A stretch of 64,000 nucleotides of DNA from F22 sp963668535 (GCA_963668535.1 OY764867.1:310001-374000), one strand, 5' to 3'. Shown: positions 8,869 to 19,254, numbered from the stretch's first letter. Translations and numbers: made by a program. The notes: generated by a model not told the origin, from the letters alone.

Positions 8869-10866
8869 TTACAACTTGCACTCAACAAAAGCTTCAATCG
8901 CTTCATAATCGGCTAGTCCCAACTTGTTATACAAATCGGCTGTTCCTCGATTACGATCTTCCGAGCGTTGCCAGAATAGGCGATCATCATCACCCAAGAA
9001 TGGCGCATCGTCCATTTGAGATTGATGTTTGAGAATTGCTTTCTTTTTAGCTTGAAGTTCAGACGGACTCAATGGTACTGCCATCTCGATTTCCTCGATT
9101 GGCCATTCAGCCCAAGCCCCGCGATACATCCAAATCTTACATGTATCCAAGTTGAATTCACCTGTTTCTGATAACTCTTTCAAAGCAGCAAGCACAGCAT
9201 CTGTACAAACACGGTGTGTGCCATGTGGATCGGCCAAGTCACCAGCAATAAAAATCTGATTAGGTTGTACTTCTTTGATAAGTTCACAGACCTTCAATAC
9301 ATCCGTCTCAGTAAGCGGACCCTTTTTAATACGCCCTGTTTCATAGAAAGGCAAATCTAAGAAATGACAATGGCTCAAAGGAATATTACTAAAAGTACAA
9401 GCCATACGAGCTTCACCACGACGAATAAGTCCTTTGATGGTCAACAGCTCACGTGTAGCTATTCCCCCAGTCGCTTTTTTGTCCTTAAGCATCTGCTTGA
9501 TCTCTTTGTACTTTTCTGAAATTGGAGATGGGGGATCTAATTGATCTTGGAAGAACAATTGGTCAAATCCATTGATAAAGTGCATAAAGCGTGTCACTTC
9601 ATCATCACTTACCGCGATATTACCAGATGTCTCATAAGCCACGTGTACATCGTGATTTTGCGTCACCAAACGTTGCAGAGTACCACCCATTGAAATAATA
9701 TCATCATCTGGGTGTGGCGAGAAAATCAAGACACGTTTAGGGAATGGATTGGCCCGTTCTGGACGATTGGTATCATCAGAATCTGGTTTACCGCCTGGCC
9801 AACCAGTAATCGTGTGTTGCAAGTCATTAAACACTTGGATATTCACATTATAAGCAGACCCAAAGTTGACAAGCAACTCTTCCAATCCATTTTCGCGATA
9901 ATCTGTATCGGTCAATTTTAGGATAGACTTATCAAGCTTAAGGCTCAACCATACAATGGCAGCACGAATCAAGCGAGGTGTCCATTCGCAGCTAGCCACA
10001 AGCCACGGGTATTTTACGCGAGTTAATTTCTCGGATGCAGTCACATCAAGAAATACGCGTACATTGGTGTGTTTTTGCAAAATTGTAGCAGGAACCGACT
10101 CCGTTTGTTGTCCTTCCACACATTTATGCACGATATCTGCTTTATCATCTCCCCAAGCTGTTAAGAAAACATGCTTGGCCGACATGACGGTCGAGATTCC
10201 CATAGTGATGGCAGTTGTATGTCCTGATACATCACGCCCAAAAAGACGCAGTACATCACGCTGCATAGGTGCATCTAGTTTAACTAGGCGAGTCGTTGAT
10301 TTTTCCCAAGAACCAGGGCCATTAAAAGCCACATTACCACTCTGACCAATGCCGAGCAATGCGACATCAAGGCCACCATACTGTTTGATCTTCTTTTCAT
10401 AACGCTCACAGAATTGGATCACATCTTCTTTCTGTAAATCCATAGGAATGGTATGAATCTGATCGGCTGGGATGTTGACATGATCAAACAACATATCACA
10501 TAGTGATTTGTAGTTTGTCAGTTTATCATCATCATTTGGGAAATAATCGCAAAGATTAAAAACCACAACATTGCTAAAATCAAGACCCTCTTCTTGGTGC
10601 TTGCGCACGAGCTCTTGATATATCATTTCTGGAGTAGTTCCCCCAGGTAATGCAAGTACACATTGCTGATCTAGTACTTGATTAGCACGAATAATTTTGG
10701 CAATCTCTTGTGCAATAAAGACTGCTCCATCTTCACGTTCATGAAAAATTTGCACGGGAAGTTTCTCCAAGCGAGTAACCAATGATTTCTCATAGTCATT
10801 GCGAGGTGATAAGAAGTTCTCAGGCACTTCATGAATCGTGATTTGTGACGACAAGTTTAAATCCAT
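8869..10866 (-). CDS. NagB-like/PIG-L (LmbE) fusion protein
   Basis: About 665 residues from the ATG at 10866; an upstream TTG extension would run into the GH92 stop and is rejected. Residues about 25-300 resemble glucosamine-6-phosphate deaminase (LALPGGTTPEMIYQEL). The catalytic positions are changed, however: FNLCDY replaces FNMDEY (E. coli Asp72 becomes Cys106), and GQSGNVAFNGP replaces GNDGHIAFNEP (Asp141, His143 and Glu148 become Ser176, Asn178 and Gly183). Residues about 375-640 are a PIG-L/LmbE de-N-acetylase domain with the zinc motif HPDDD (385-389). Bacteroidota proteins of this layout are often annotated as NagB. I infer that the deacetylase half is active and the NagB half binds rather than deaminates sugar. 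Last gene of the GH92 operon. Confidence 0.85.
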   Translation of the reverse strand: MDLNLSSQITIHEVPENFLSPRNDYEKSLVTRLEKLPVQIFHEREDGAVFIAQEIAKIIRANQVLDQQCVLALPGGTTPEMIYQELVRKHQEEGLDFSNVVVFNLCDYFPNDDDKLTNYKSLCDMLFDHVNIPADQIHTIPMDLQKEDVIQFCERYEKKIKQYGGLDVALLGIGQSGNVAFNGPGSWEKSTTRLVKLDAPMQRDVLRLFGRDVSGHTTAITMGISTVMSAKHVFLTAWGDDKADIVHKCVEGQQTESVPATILQKHTNVRVFLDVTASEKLTRVKYPWLVASCEWTPRLIRAAIVWLSLKLDKSILKLTDTDYRENGLEELLVNFGSAYNVNIQVFNDLQHTITGWPGGKPDSDDTNRPERANPFPKRVLIFSPHPDDDIISMGGTLQRLVTQNHDVHVAYETSGNIAVSDDEVTRFMHFINGFDQLFFQDQLDPPSPISEKYKEIKQMLKDKKATGGIATRELLTIKGLIRRGEARMACTFSNIPLSHCHFLDLPFYETGRIKKGPLTETDVLKVCELIKEVQPNQIFIAGDLADPHGTHRVCTDAVLAALKELSETGEFNLDTCKIWMYRGAWAEWPIEEIEMAVPLSPSELQAKKKAILKHQSQMDDAPFLGDDDRLFWQRSEDRNRGTADLYNKLGLADYEAIEAFVECKL

Positions 10867-10888
10867 GATCTTATTTTTTAGTGTTCTA

Positions 10889-13156
10889 CTATTTTTTTGA
10901 TACCGCAGCAATAGTCAATATACCACTGTGGATTAATTCATTGTGACTAATTTGATAGCTGCGTCTTTTCTTGGCATTGGTTCCTCGTCGAATCGTCAAA
11001 GATGATTGGCCATCCATCCATTTAGGATTCAACTTGATGACAACTTCGTCAAAAGTTGGTATTGTCAAGGTATAACGTGGCACTCCTGGAGTATCTGGAT
11101 AAATACCCATCATACTAAAGACAGCCCAAGCACTCATGGTACCTGCATCATCATTGCCAGGTATCCCATCGGGCTTCGTTGTAAAATATTTGGCCAATAA
11201 CTCGCTGACGAGTTTTTGTGTACGCCATGCCTCATCTGGATAGATACTAAATAGATATGGGTAGGCAATATCTGGTTCATTGGCTGGGTCATATAAACCT
11301 TCATCAAAGACACGCTGTAATTTCTGAACAAACTTACGCTTTCCACCCATTAGTTTGGCTAACCCCTTCACATCATGTGGCACATAGAAAGTATAGTTCC
11401 ATGCAGTTCCTTCATGAAATCCAGGGCATGGTTCAAAGTTTTCCCCTTGCTTAGGATTAAATGGTGTCAAGAAGCTTCCATCCTTATTTAACGGACGCAA
11501 AGTACCGTATTCTTTATCATAATACTGGCGATAACGAAGCGATTGCGTATAAAAACGCTTAGCGTCTTCTTTCTTACCTAAAGCATCAGCCATCACACTC
11601 AAGGCGTAATCGGCAATATAATATTCAAGGGCATGAGATACACTATTATCAAACTGACTGATAATAGGTACATACCCTAATTGTAAATAATCATCATTAT
11701 CTGGACGCATGAGGTTATCGGCACTCGGTGCGGTTGCTGAATGGCGCATGGTTTTGTACACACTTTCTACATCAAAGTCTCTAAGTCCCTTCATCCAACT
11801 ATCGACTATCACAGGGATAGACGGATCACCTTCCATGGTAAGTGTTTCACGTCCAAACAATTCCCATTTGGGTAACCAACCATGCTCTTTGCTCATGCCT
11901 ATCATAGACTGTACCATTTGCATCTGACGCTCTGGATATACCAAAGTCATCAGCTGATGAAGATTACGATAAGTATCCCAGAGTGAGAATACAGTATACC
12001 GATTGCCAGTAGTCGTACCTACATCGTTAGATTCCATCTTAGGATACTGGCCATTGACATCTTGCAAAATATTGGGATGAATCAAAGTATGATATAAAGC
12101 CGTATAAAAAACAGTCTTCTGCTCCTTTGTTCCACCTTTCACAAGAATGCGACTTAAATCATCACGCCATTTACCTTGGGCTTCTGCCAAAATATCATCA
12201 AAGGTCTTTCCGTGTTGTTCTGCATGGAGATTTTCACGGGCATTGGCAATACTCACAAAGCTCACTCCCAGTTGGACATCGACTTTTTCTGCTTCTTCCG
12301 TATCGAAAGAGAAGTACACTCCGATATCGTCTCCTGCTATATCTCGAGCGTATTTCTTATACAATTTATATTGACCATCATCTGGATCCCACTCAGCCTC
12401 TACTCCCTGCATTTTGGGTTGCTTCTTCCAATATCCCACTTCTGTTGGTTTCTTAGAAACACGCATCACAAAATAGATAGGAAAGACTGCTTGTGGATTG
12501 TAGCAGAAAGTACCTAGAAGTTTCATACCCTCTACTTCCATATCGCCAACTCGACGCATATAGCTACCACTCTCATTGGTCAATCCCTGACCTAAATTAA
12601 GCAATATATGGCTCTTACCCTTTGGATAAGTAAAGCGTGTACAAGCAGTACGAGTCGTTGCAGTGGTCTCTACTTTGACATTATATTTATCAAGAGTTGT
12701 TGTATAATATCCAGGTGTAGCTTGTTCGTTATGGTATGAGCTACCATATTGAGTATAGTCCACTTGAAGTGGACCTGTTGTGGGCATGACCAACAAAGAT
12801 CCTAAGTCAGGACATCCTACTCCACTTAGATTGACATGAGCCAAACCAGTAAAGAAACTATTGGTATAATCATAAGGAGTAGACCACCAACGGGCATCTT
12901 TGTCGTACTTGTTGGTATCAGAACCCATCACGTTGAACGGTGCAACAGACATCAGTCCATTGGGACATACAGCACCTGGATTGGTCGTACCAAAATTGGT
13001 TGTCCCAACAAACGGGTTGACATAATCTAATGGATCGAAATTTGCTTCTTGAGCTTGTATGCTCAATCCACAACATAGGGTACAGCACAACAGTCCCCAC
13101 TTGCTTATACGTTGTATAGAAGCAGGAATTATTTTAATATATGAGGTTATAAACAT
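10889..13156 (-). CDS. GH92 alpha-mannosidase A (periplasmic)
   Basis: A 755-residue exo-alpha-mannosidase, a calcium-dependent inverting family that trims N-glycans and mannan. A signal peptide without lipobox ends near CCGLSIQAQ, so the protein is probably soluble in the periplasm. Family motifs: NPFVGTTNFGTTNPGAVCP near the N-terminus, DTYRNLHQL, HEGTAWNYTFYVPHD (general-acid region), and GNDDAGTMSAW starting near residue 667 (general-base aspartates). The segment GNEPSHH of copies C and D is replaced by ANEPDIAYPYLF, suggesting a different aglycone subsite. It lies 6 bp from the MFS gene and 22 bp before the NagB-like fusion, in one operon. Confidence 0.95.
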   Translation of the reverse strand: MFITSYIKIIPASIQRISKWGLLCCTLCCGLSIQAQEANFDPLDYVNPFVGTTNFGTTNPGAVCPNGLMSVAPFNVMGSDTNKYDKDARWWSTPYDYTNSFFTGLAHVNLSGVGCPDLGSLLVMPTTGPLQVDYTQYGSSYHNEQATPGYYTTTLDKYNVKVETTATTRTACTRFTYPKGKSHILLNLGQGLTNESGSYMRRVGDMEVEGMKLLGTFCYNPQAVFPIYFVMRVSKKPTEVGYWKKQPKMQGVEAEWDPDDGQYKLYKKYARDIAGDDIGVYFSFDTEEAEKVDVQLGVSFVSIANARENLHAEQHGKTFDDILAEAQGKWRDDLSRILVKGGTKEQKTVFYTALYHTLIHPNILQDVNGQYPKMESNDVGTTTGNRYTVFSLWDTYRNLHQLMTLVYPERQMQMVQSMIGMSKEHGWLPKWELFGRETLTMEGDPSIPVIVDSWMKGLRDFDVESVYKTMRHSATAPSADNLMRPDNDDYLQLGYVPIISQFDNSVSHALEYYIADYALSVMADALGKKEDAKRFYTQSLRYRQYYDKEYGTLRPLNKDGSFLTPFNPKQGENFEPCPGFHEGTAWNYTFYVPHDVKGLAKLMGGKRKFVQKLQRVFDEGLYDPANEPDIAYPYLFSIYPDEAWRTQKLVSELLAKYFTTKPDGIPGNDDAGTMSAWAVFSMMGIYPDTPGVPRYTLTIPTFDEVVIKLNPKWMDGQSSLTIRRGTNAKKRRSYQISHNELIHSGILTIAAVSKK

Positions 13157-13162
13157 AATAGA

Positions 13163-14455
13163 TTACTTTTGTTCTGACACTGCGGGATCAGGATGAGTAA
13201 AAGGCACAAACCAGGTAATTAAAAATGCGGGGATAGTTGCAATCAACACAAATAGGAAGAAATGCTGATATCCAAGAGCATCACTCATAAATCCCGATAT
13301 ACCACCAGGAATCATCACACCTAAGTTCATAATACCAGATGCAAAAGCGTAATGCGCCATCTGGTGTTCACCGGGTGCCACTTGTTGCATCATAAAGAGC
13401 ATCAACCCAACAAAACCAAACCCGTAACCGAAGTATTCAGCAAAAATGGCCGTTCCTATCAAATACAAGTTCTCCGGTTGATACCAAGCGAGCAAAGCAT
13501 ATACTAGGAATGGTATATTGAAGATGCAGCACAAAATAAACAAACTGCGCTTCAAACCACGAGCAGCAATAAAATATCCACCGATCAGGGAACCTATAAT
13601 AAAGGCTGCACTACCAGCTGTTCCGTATACAAGTCCAACCTCTTGATTGGTCAATCCCAAGCCACCGTTTTCTACAGATGCTTTCAAAAACAGTGGCACT
13701 ATCTTCATTGCGAAACCTTCGGCAAAACGGTATAAAATGATAAAGATAATATAATACCATACGTGCTTCTTTTGGAAAAAGCTTACGATGACCTCCCATA
13801 GCTTAACCAGTACTTCATGAGCAGTCTTATTCTCATTCTTAACCTGGTGCTTCGATGGCAGCATGCGCATGTGGTAGAAACCACAAAGCACTAAGATGCC
13901 AGCACAAATGGCCATAATAAACATCCAAGCATAAAGCACCCCAAAGTGATCTTTGAGGACACCTGCTAAGAAAACAAGCCCACCATTAGCCAAGATCTTT
14001 GCTGCATTGTAAGCAGCTCCTTGCCAACCAATGTATTGAGATTGCTGTGCTTTGGTAAGCTCCGTTAGGTACACCCCATCAGTGGCCACATCGTGGGTGG
14101 CACCACTAATCCCCAATAATGCTAAGAAAGCAATACTCATACTAAAGTAATTGGGTAAAGGCAAGCTAAGGGCAACTAAAGCTAAAGTCAGCCCTGAAAC
14201 AAACTGGGTAGTAACTACAAAAAACTTCTTGGTCTTGTATAGCTCCATAAATGGGCTCCACAATGGTTTCAAAGAATATGGAAGAATAATCAAGGATGTC
14301 CAGAAGGCAATTTGGGCATCTCCTATTCCTAAGTCTTGAAACATCAATACAGACACCAACGAAATAAGGATAAAAGGCATCCCCATCGCGAAGTAGACTG
14401 TAGGTACCCAAGTGGCAGGTGACATCTCTTTTTGATTCATTGATAATTGGCTCAT
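13163..14455 (-). CDS. MFS transporter (AmpG-like), candidate importer of N-glycan core disaccharide
   Basis: About 430 residues from the ATG at 14455; the longer frame from 14488 would overlap the preceding GH92 stop. It has 12 hydrophobic segments in two halves joined by a charged loop near 215-225 (LPSKHQVKNENK). The first half has PYSLKPLWSPFMELY and GISGATHDVATDGVYL, the pattern of AmpG-type permeases that import sugar-peptides. It is embedded between GH92 genes. In Bacteroides thetaiotaomicron an MFS permease accompanies the GH130 Man-GlcNAc phosphorylase, so import of Man-beta-1,4-GlcNAc is the leading inference; free GlcNAc or mannose are alternatives. Confidence 0.85.
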   Translation of the reverse strand: MSQLSMNQKEMSPATWVPTVYFAMGMPFILISLVSVLMFQDLGIGDAQIAFWTSLIILPYSLKPLWSPFMELYKTKKFFVVTTQFVSGLTLALVALSLPLPNYFSMSIAFLALLGISGATHDVATDGVYLTELTKAQQSQYIGWQGAAYNAAKILANGGLVFLAGVLKDHFGVLYAWMFIMAICAGILVLCGFYHMRMLPSKHQVKNENKTAHEVLVKLWEVIVSFFQKKHVWYYIIFIILYRFAEGFAMKIVPLFLKASVENGGLGLTNQEVGLVYGTAGSAAFIIGSLIGGYFIAARGLKRSLFILCCIFNIPFLVYALLAWYQPENLYLIGTAIFAEYFGYGFGFVGLMLFMMQQVAPGEHQMAHYAFASGIMNLGVMIPGGISGFMSDALGYQHFFLFVLIATIPAFLITWFVPFTHPDPAVSEQK

Positions 14456-14487
14456 GGTATGATATTTTCTTATATTAGGAGACTGCA

Positions 14488-16833
14488 CTATTGCTGTGCA
14501 GTCTCTTCATTTGTCATCGAGTATGGTACTGCATCATCAGCTATACCACGTTTTTTGTTAGGTTGATTAAACATGTTGAAGTGTACATGCATCCCTTGAA
14601 TCATCTTGCTATACTGCAAGTAATTCTTATCATATGATACACCATCTACAGTCATATCATGCACGTAACGATTATCAGCACTATTGGCTGGTGCGTCAAT
14701 ATGTACTTCTTGACCATTTTCTAGGTGAATCACTGCTTGTTTAAATAAAGGTGCGCCTAGCACATACTGATCAGATCCAGGACATACAGGGTAAAATCCT
14801 AGCGATGAGAATACATACCAAGCAGATGTTTGTCCATTATCTTCATCACCACAATATCCGTTTGGAGTGGCTTGATACAAGCGATTCATAACTTCACGTA
14901 CCCAATACTGAGTTTTCCATGGCTGACCAGCATAATTGTACAAATACAACATGTGTTGTGCTGGCTGATTGCCATGGGCATAGTTGCCCATATTGGCCAC
15001 TTGCATCTCAAGAATTTCATGAATACGAGTTCCATAATAGCTATCGTCATAGATAGGTGGCACGATAAAGACAGAATCAAGTTTATTAATAAAAGCTTGT
15101 TTCCCCCCCATTAGATTGATTAGTCCTTGTACATCATGGAATACACTCCATGTGTAATGCCAACTATTGCCTTCAGTAAACGCATCTCCCCACTTAAATG
15201 GGCTAAATGGACTTTGGAAACTACCGTCTTCGTTACGTCCACGCATCAAGCCAACAGCTGGACTAAACACATTCTTATAATTGTGTGCTCGCTTCTCAAG
15301 CATAGCAATTTCTTCTGCTGGACGATTAAGTTTCTTAGCCACCTGCAAAATACACCAATCATCATATGCATACTCCAAAGTACGTGCTACATTTTCTTTG
15401 ATTCCTACATTGTAAGGAATGTATCCCAATTTATTGTAATACTCATATCCAAGACGACCTGACGAGTTTACTGTAGGATGTACATGATTTGCCCCATATT
15501 GTAGGACACTGTACATTTCTTCTAGATCTTGTGTATTGACACCCTTCAAGATGGCATCAGATACAACAGATGCAGAATTGTTGCCAACCATACATCCACG
15601 ATGACCTGGACTTGCCCATTCTGGCAAGAATTGACTCTCGCGACCAGCATTCATAAGCCCTGCTTGAATCTTGGCATTTTCTCCAGGGTAAACTAGATTA
15701 AGTAGTGGGAATAGTGCTCGGAATGTATCCCAGAAACCAGTATCGGTATACATATACCCAGGCAATACTTTGCCGTTATGAGGACTATAGTGCATAACTT
15801 TGCCTTGTGCATCAACTTCCCAAAACTTGCGAGGGAACAAAGTGCTGCGATATAAACATGAATAGAACGTGCGATACTGATCGATGGTACCTCCACCCAC
15901 TTGGATGCGTCCTAAGACTTCATTCCAACGAGCTTCGCCGTGTTTTTTGATGGTATCAAAAGACAAATCGCCCAATTCTTGAAGATTCAACAAAGCTTGA
16001 GCTGGCGAAATAAATGAACTAGCCACTCGTGCATGTACCATATCTCCACGGTTGGTATTGAAATAGACTGCAGCTTGACAATGAGCAGCTTGTATACTTT
16101 TCTTGCCTTTCTTCAAACTCACATTGTCATACACTTCTGTGCGTACAACAGAGCGGTCAAATTGAATGACAAAATAATTTTTGAAATTAGCTGGCACACC
16201 ACCTGAGTTTTGCGTCGTATAACCAGTAATCGTCTGTCCATCTTCAGAAATCTGAATGGAAGATTCTTTATCAAATGCATCGATAATAACAGCGGCATCT
16301 TCACTCTTTGGAAAAGTAAAACGCATCATAGCCGCACGATCCGTAGGTGTTACCTCAGCCAATACGTCATGGTCGGCAAGATACACCTTATAATAATATG
16401 GTCGTGCCTCTTCTGCTTGATGCGAGAAGTGACTGGCACGCTTTTCTTGGTCTACTGTTGTAAAATGGCCTACAGGCATTAAAGAGAACTGACCGTAATC
16501 ATTGATCCACGGACTAGGTTGGTGTGTTTGCTTAAAGCCTTGAATCGTTTTGGCTGTGTATTTATAGGTCCAACCATCGCCATTCTTACTTGTTTGCGGT
16601 GTCCAGAAATTCATGCCCCAAGGTAGGGCAATGGCTGGATAGGTATTACCAGCAGATAGCGACCAGTCTGACTGACTACCTACTAATGTCTGCACGTATT
16701 GTGCAGGTGTATTGACAAGTTCAACAACTTCTGCAGTTTGTGGCGATGCACAGCTGGTCAAGCCAGCTACACAAGCTACAACTGGAAGACAAAAACGCTT
16801 CATTGTTTGCTTAAATGTCATTTCTTTCAACAT
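14488..16833 (-). CDS. GH92 alpha-mannosidase B (lipoprotein)
   Basis: 781 residues from the ATG at 16833; ATGs at 16821 and 16803 are also possible, the last giving the most compact signal peptide. The lipobox is GLTSC, followed by ASPQTAE with no acidic export signal, so periplasmic anchoring is inferred. Catalytic regions are TEGNSWHYTWSVFHD and GDEDNGQTSAW (from about residue 662). It is the most divergent of the four copies: the N-terminus reads VQTLVGSQSDWSLSAGNTYP rather than NPFIGT, the segment GNEPSHH is GNQPAQHMLYLY, and the N-terminal domain has WTYKYTAKTIQGFKQTHQP. A linkage preference different from its neighbours is likely. Confidence 0.93.
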   Translation of the reverse strand: MLKEMTFKQTMKRFCLPVVACVAGLTSCASPQTAEVVELVNTPAQYVQTLVGSQSDWSLSAGNTYPAIALPWGMNFWTPQTSKNGDGWTYKYTAKTIQGFKQTHQPSPWINDYGQFSLMPVGHFTTVDQEKRASHFSHQAEEARPYYYKVYLADHDVLAEVTPTDRAAMMRFTFPKSEDAAVIIDAFDKESSIQISEDGQTITGYTTQNSGGVPANFKNYFVIQFDRSVVRTEVYDNVSLKKGKKSIQAAHCQAAVYFNTNRGDMVHARVASSFISPAQALLNLQELGDLSFDTIKKHGEARWNEVLGRIQVGGGTIDQYRTFYSCLYRSTLFPRKFWEVDAQGKVMHYSPHNGKVLPGYMYTDTGFWDTFRALFPLLNLVYPGENAKIQAGLMNAGRESQFLPEWASPGHRGCMVGNNSASVVSDAILKGVNTQDLEEMYSVLQYGANHVHPTVNSSGRLGYEYYNKLGYIPYNVGIKENVARTLEYAYDDWCILQVAKKLNRPAEEIAMLEKRAHNYKNVFSPAVGLMRGRNEDGSFQSPFSPFKWGDAFTEGNSWHYTWSVFHDVQGLINLMGGKQAFINKLDSVFIVPPIYDDSYYGTRIHEILEMQVANMGNYAHGNQPAQHMLYLYNYAGQPWKTQYWVREVMNRLYQATPNGYCGDEDNGQTSAWYVFSSLGFYPVCPGSDQYVLGAPLFKQAVIHLENGQEVHIDAPANSADNRYVHDMTVDGVSYDKNYLQYSKMIQGMHVHFNMFNQPNKKRGIADDAVPYSMTNEETAQQ

Positions 16834-16880
16834 GTTATATGGTTATTAGGTGTAGAAAATATTGCTTGATTTCTCTATTA

Positions 16881-19147
16881 TTAGTTCATCCAAGAAGATG
16901 GTTTATTGGTCATCTCAAGAATTAATTGTCCGCCCTTCATAATATCTGAATACTGAATACTTGGAGTTTTAACCTCTTTGCCATTCAATAAAACACGCTT
17001 CACATATTTATTTTCAGAGCTATTATTCTTTGCTAGAATATCAAAAGTCTTTCCATTTGGCAGTGTAATAGATGCCTCATCAAGTAATGGCGAACCAATA
17101 ACAAAATCACCGCCTGCAGGTTGCACCTGATATAGTCCCATACTTGATAAAATGTACCAAGCAGACATTTGACCCACGTCTTCATTTCCAGCCAAACCAT
17201 TAGGCTTATCGCTGTATAGGTCGGTCAAAACTCTGCGAATCAATGCAGCCCCTTTTGCCGGTTGGCCTAGTAGCGTATAGAAATATAAGATATGGTGACT
17301 TGGTTCATTGCCATGAACATACTGTCCTATCATACCAGACATATCAGGTGAGGCTCCTTCTTCCAAATGAGATGAAACAGTAAATAAAGAATCAAGCTTG
17401 GCAATAGTTGCTGCACGTCCACCAAATAATTTGACTAGATTATCTAAGTCATGTGGCACCAACCATGAATATTGATAAGCATTACCTTCTGTATAATCAC
17501 ACTCACGATGTTGGGCGAAGAATGGATCGAATGGAGTGCGCCAAGAACCATTTTGGAATCGTCCTCTGACCATGTGTGTTTCAGGATCAAAATAAGTCAT
17601 CCAACTGTGACTACGCTTTTCAAAATAAATTGCTGTTTCTTCATCACCCAAGAACTTCGCTGCTTTAGCTAAGGCTCCATCTGCGATAGCATATTCCATA
17701 TCGTTGGCTATACTTTCGTTATATAGATCACTTGGGATATATCCATATTTCTTTAATAAAGATAAACCACGTTCATCGAGCATGGCACTATTCTTCATAG
17801 CCACCAAAGCTTGTTGTTTATCAAAACCATTAAACCCTTTAAGAATAGCATCAGAAATAACAGAAATAGCAGGATTACCCACCATGCAATCTGTCTCGCA
17901 ACCCATTAAATGCCATACAGGTAATTTACCTTGTTGATCATAAATACGAAGCATTGTGTTGACTATATCAGGCACACGTTCTGGATGAATCAGTGTCATC
18001 AAAGGATGCTGAGCACGATATGTATCCCATAAAGAGAATGTGGTATAGTTTGTAAAAGTGGTATCTTGATAGACTCTGCCATCAGCACCTCTATAGCTGC
18101 CATCAGCATCCATAAATGTAGATGGAGCAATCATAGTGTGGTACATTGCTGTGTAGAAGTTGCGTAAAGCAGATGTATCTTTACTTGCAATATGAATACG
18201 GCCCAATTCTTTAAGCCATGCTTCATGAGCTGCTTGTTTTACGGTAGCAATGTCCCAAGTAGTAGTTCTTTCTGTAGAGTGGTGAGCGCATTGTTGGAAC
18301 TCACAGGTGATAAAGCTACCTTGGTATATAATGTTTGAGTATCTTTCAAATTAAAATCGATGCGGGTAAAACGCACTTGCTTCTTGGCATCTAATTGGGT
18401 GTTTGGTTTTTTCAACACCTGACCTTTTGCATCGTAATAAGTTATCTTGGCGATAGGTTGAGAGAATTGAATGGCAAAACTCAATTGTTGGTTTTTAGCC
18501 CATCCTTTAGAATTTCTTTGACCAACTAAGGTCGTATCATCTACTTTCTTCAATAATGTTTGAGTAGATTCATCCCAGCATGTACCGTTCTCTAAATCGA
18601 TAATCACGCCAGTGGCTTGTTTTGTTGTAGGATAGTCATACTGATGTAAACCAGCACGTGTCGTTGCAGTCAATTGCACTCCCACATTGTATCTATCCAA
18701 ATGTACGGCATAAAAGCCTGGTGTATACTGTTCACTACTATGATGGTACATAGAAGCTTGACCAGATAATGGTTTCTCGATCGTACCTCTCCCTGGTGTA
18801 ACGTCACCAACGACAGGCATTATTGTCACATCGGCTAAATCACCGATACCAGTTCCACTAAGATGAGTATGACTAAATCCAATACATGTAGAATCCGAAA
18901 TATGGTAGCCTGAGCACCAGTCCCAAGATTCTTGTATGCTAGTTGGCCCCAATTGCACAAATCCAAAAGGTACATTCGCTCCCATAAACACATGTCCATG
19001 GCCTCCTGTACCAATACGTTGATCTACAAAAGTAGTCAAATCTCCAGTCTGCAATACAGCAGCTTGTTCTGTTTTAGGTTGACATGCAGTCATCACTGCT
19101 AATAAGCTAGCACAGCACAAGCTAGCAGGTAGGAATTTTTTCATCAT
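16881..19147 (-). pseudogene. GH92 alpha-mannosidase C, interrupted by a frameshift
   Basis: Two adjoining frames make one GH92. The N-terminal part (19147-18239, 302 residues, lipobox AVMTAC, motif IGTGGHGHVFMGANVPFGF) stops just after TTLQKE. The C-terminal part continues in another frame as TTTWDIATVKQAAHEAWLKE, then LGRIHI, through TEGNAYQYSWLVPHD, HGNEPSHH and GNEDVGQMSAW, to 16881. The shift lies between 18258 and 18268, in GAACTACTACTTGG. Restoring one base (for example GAA-ACT) gives an uninterrupted protein of about 755 residues, exactly family length. All catalytic motifs are intact, so the loss is recent or is a sequencing error. No start codon precedes the second frame. First gene of the GH92 operon. 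Confidence 0.88.
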
Positions 19148-19178
19148 AATAGAATGGTTATATTAGAATCTATATCCG

Positions 19179-19209
19179 CAAAGATAAGAATCTTTGAAGA
19201 CAAAACAAT
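19179..19209 (-). promoter_or_regulatory. Promoter of the GH92 operon
   Basis: On the minus strand ATTG (19209-19206), 19 bases, then TATCTTTG (19186-19179), 31 bases before the ATG at 19147. The two-box operator of the other PUL promoters is not found at the matching distance; that position is occupied by the terminator hairpin. Confidence 0.5.
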
Positions 19210-19230
19210 TTTTACATAAAAATGATATGA

Positions 19231-19254
19231 AGAGAGAGGCCGCAGCCTCTCTCT
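19231..19254 (-). terminator. Hairpin after the susC-susD-LamG unit
   Basis: A 10-bp perfect stem (AGAGAGAGGC with GCCTCTCTCT) around CGCA, downstream of the LamG gene stop. On the minus strand it is followed by TCATATCATTTTT, a weak T tract, so partial read-through into the GH92 operon is possible. Confidence 0.65.

Noticed and set aside
14456..14488. Upstream extension of the AmpG-like transporter to 14488
   Set aside because: It would overlap the GH92 B stop and adds residues outside the family; the ATG at 14455 is better.
18239..19147. Treating the 302-residue GH92 N-terminal piece as an independent gene
   Set aside because: It lacks all catalytic residues and the next frame continues the same family alignment without a gap.
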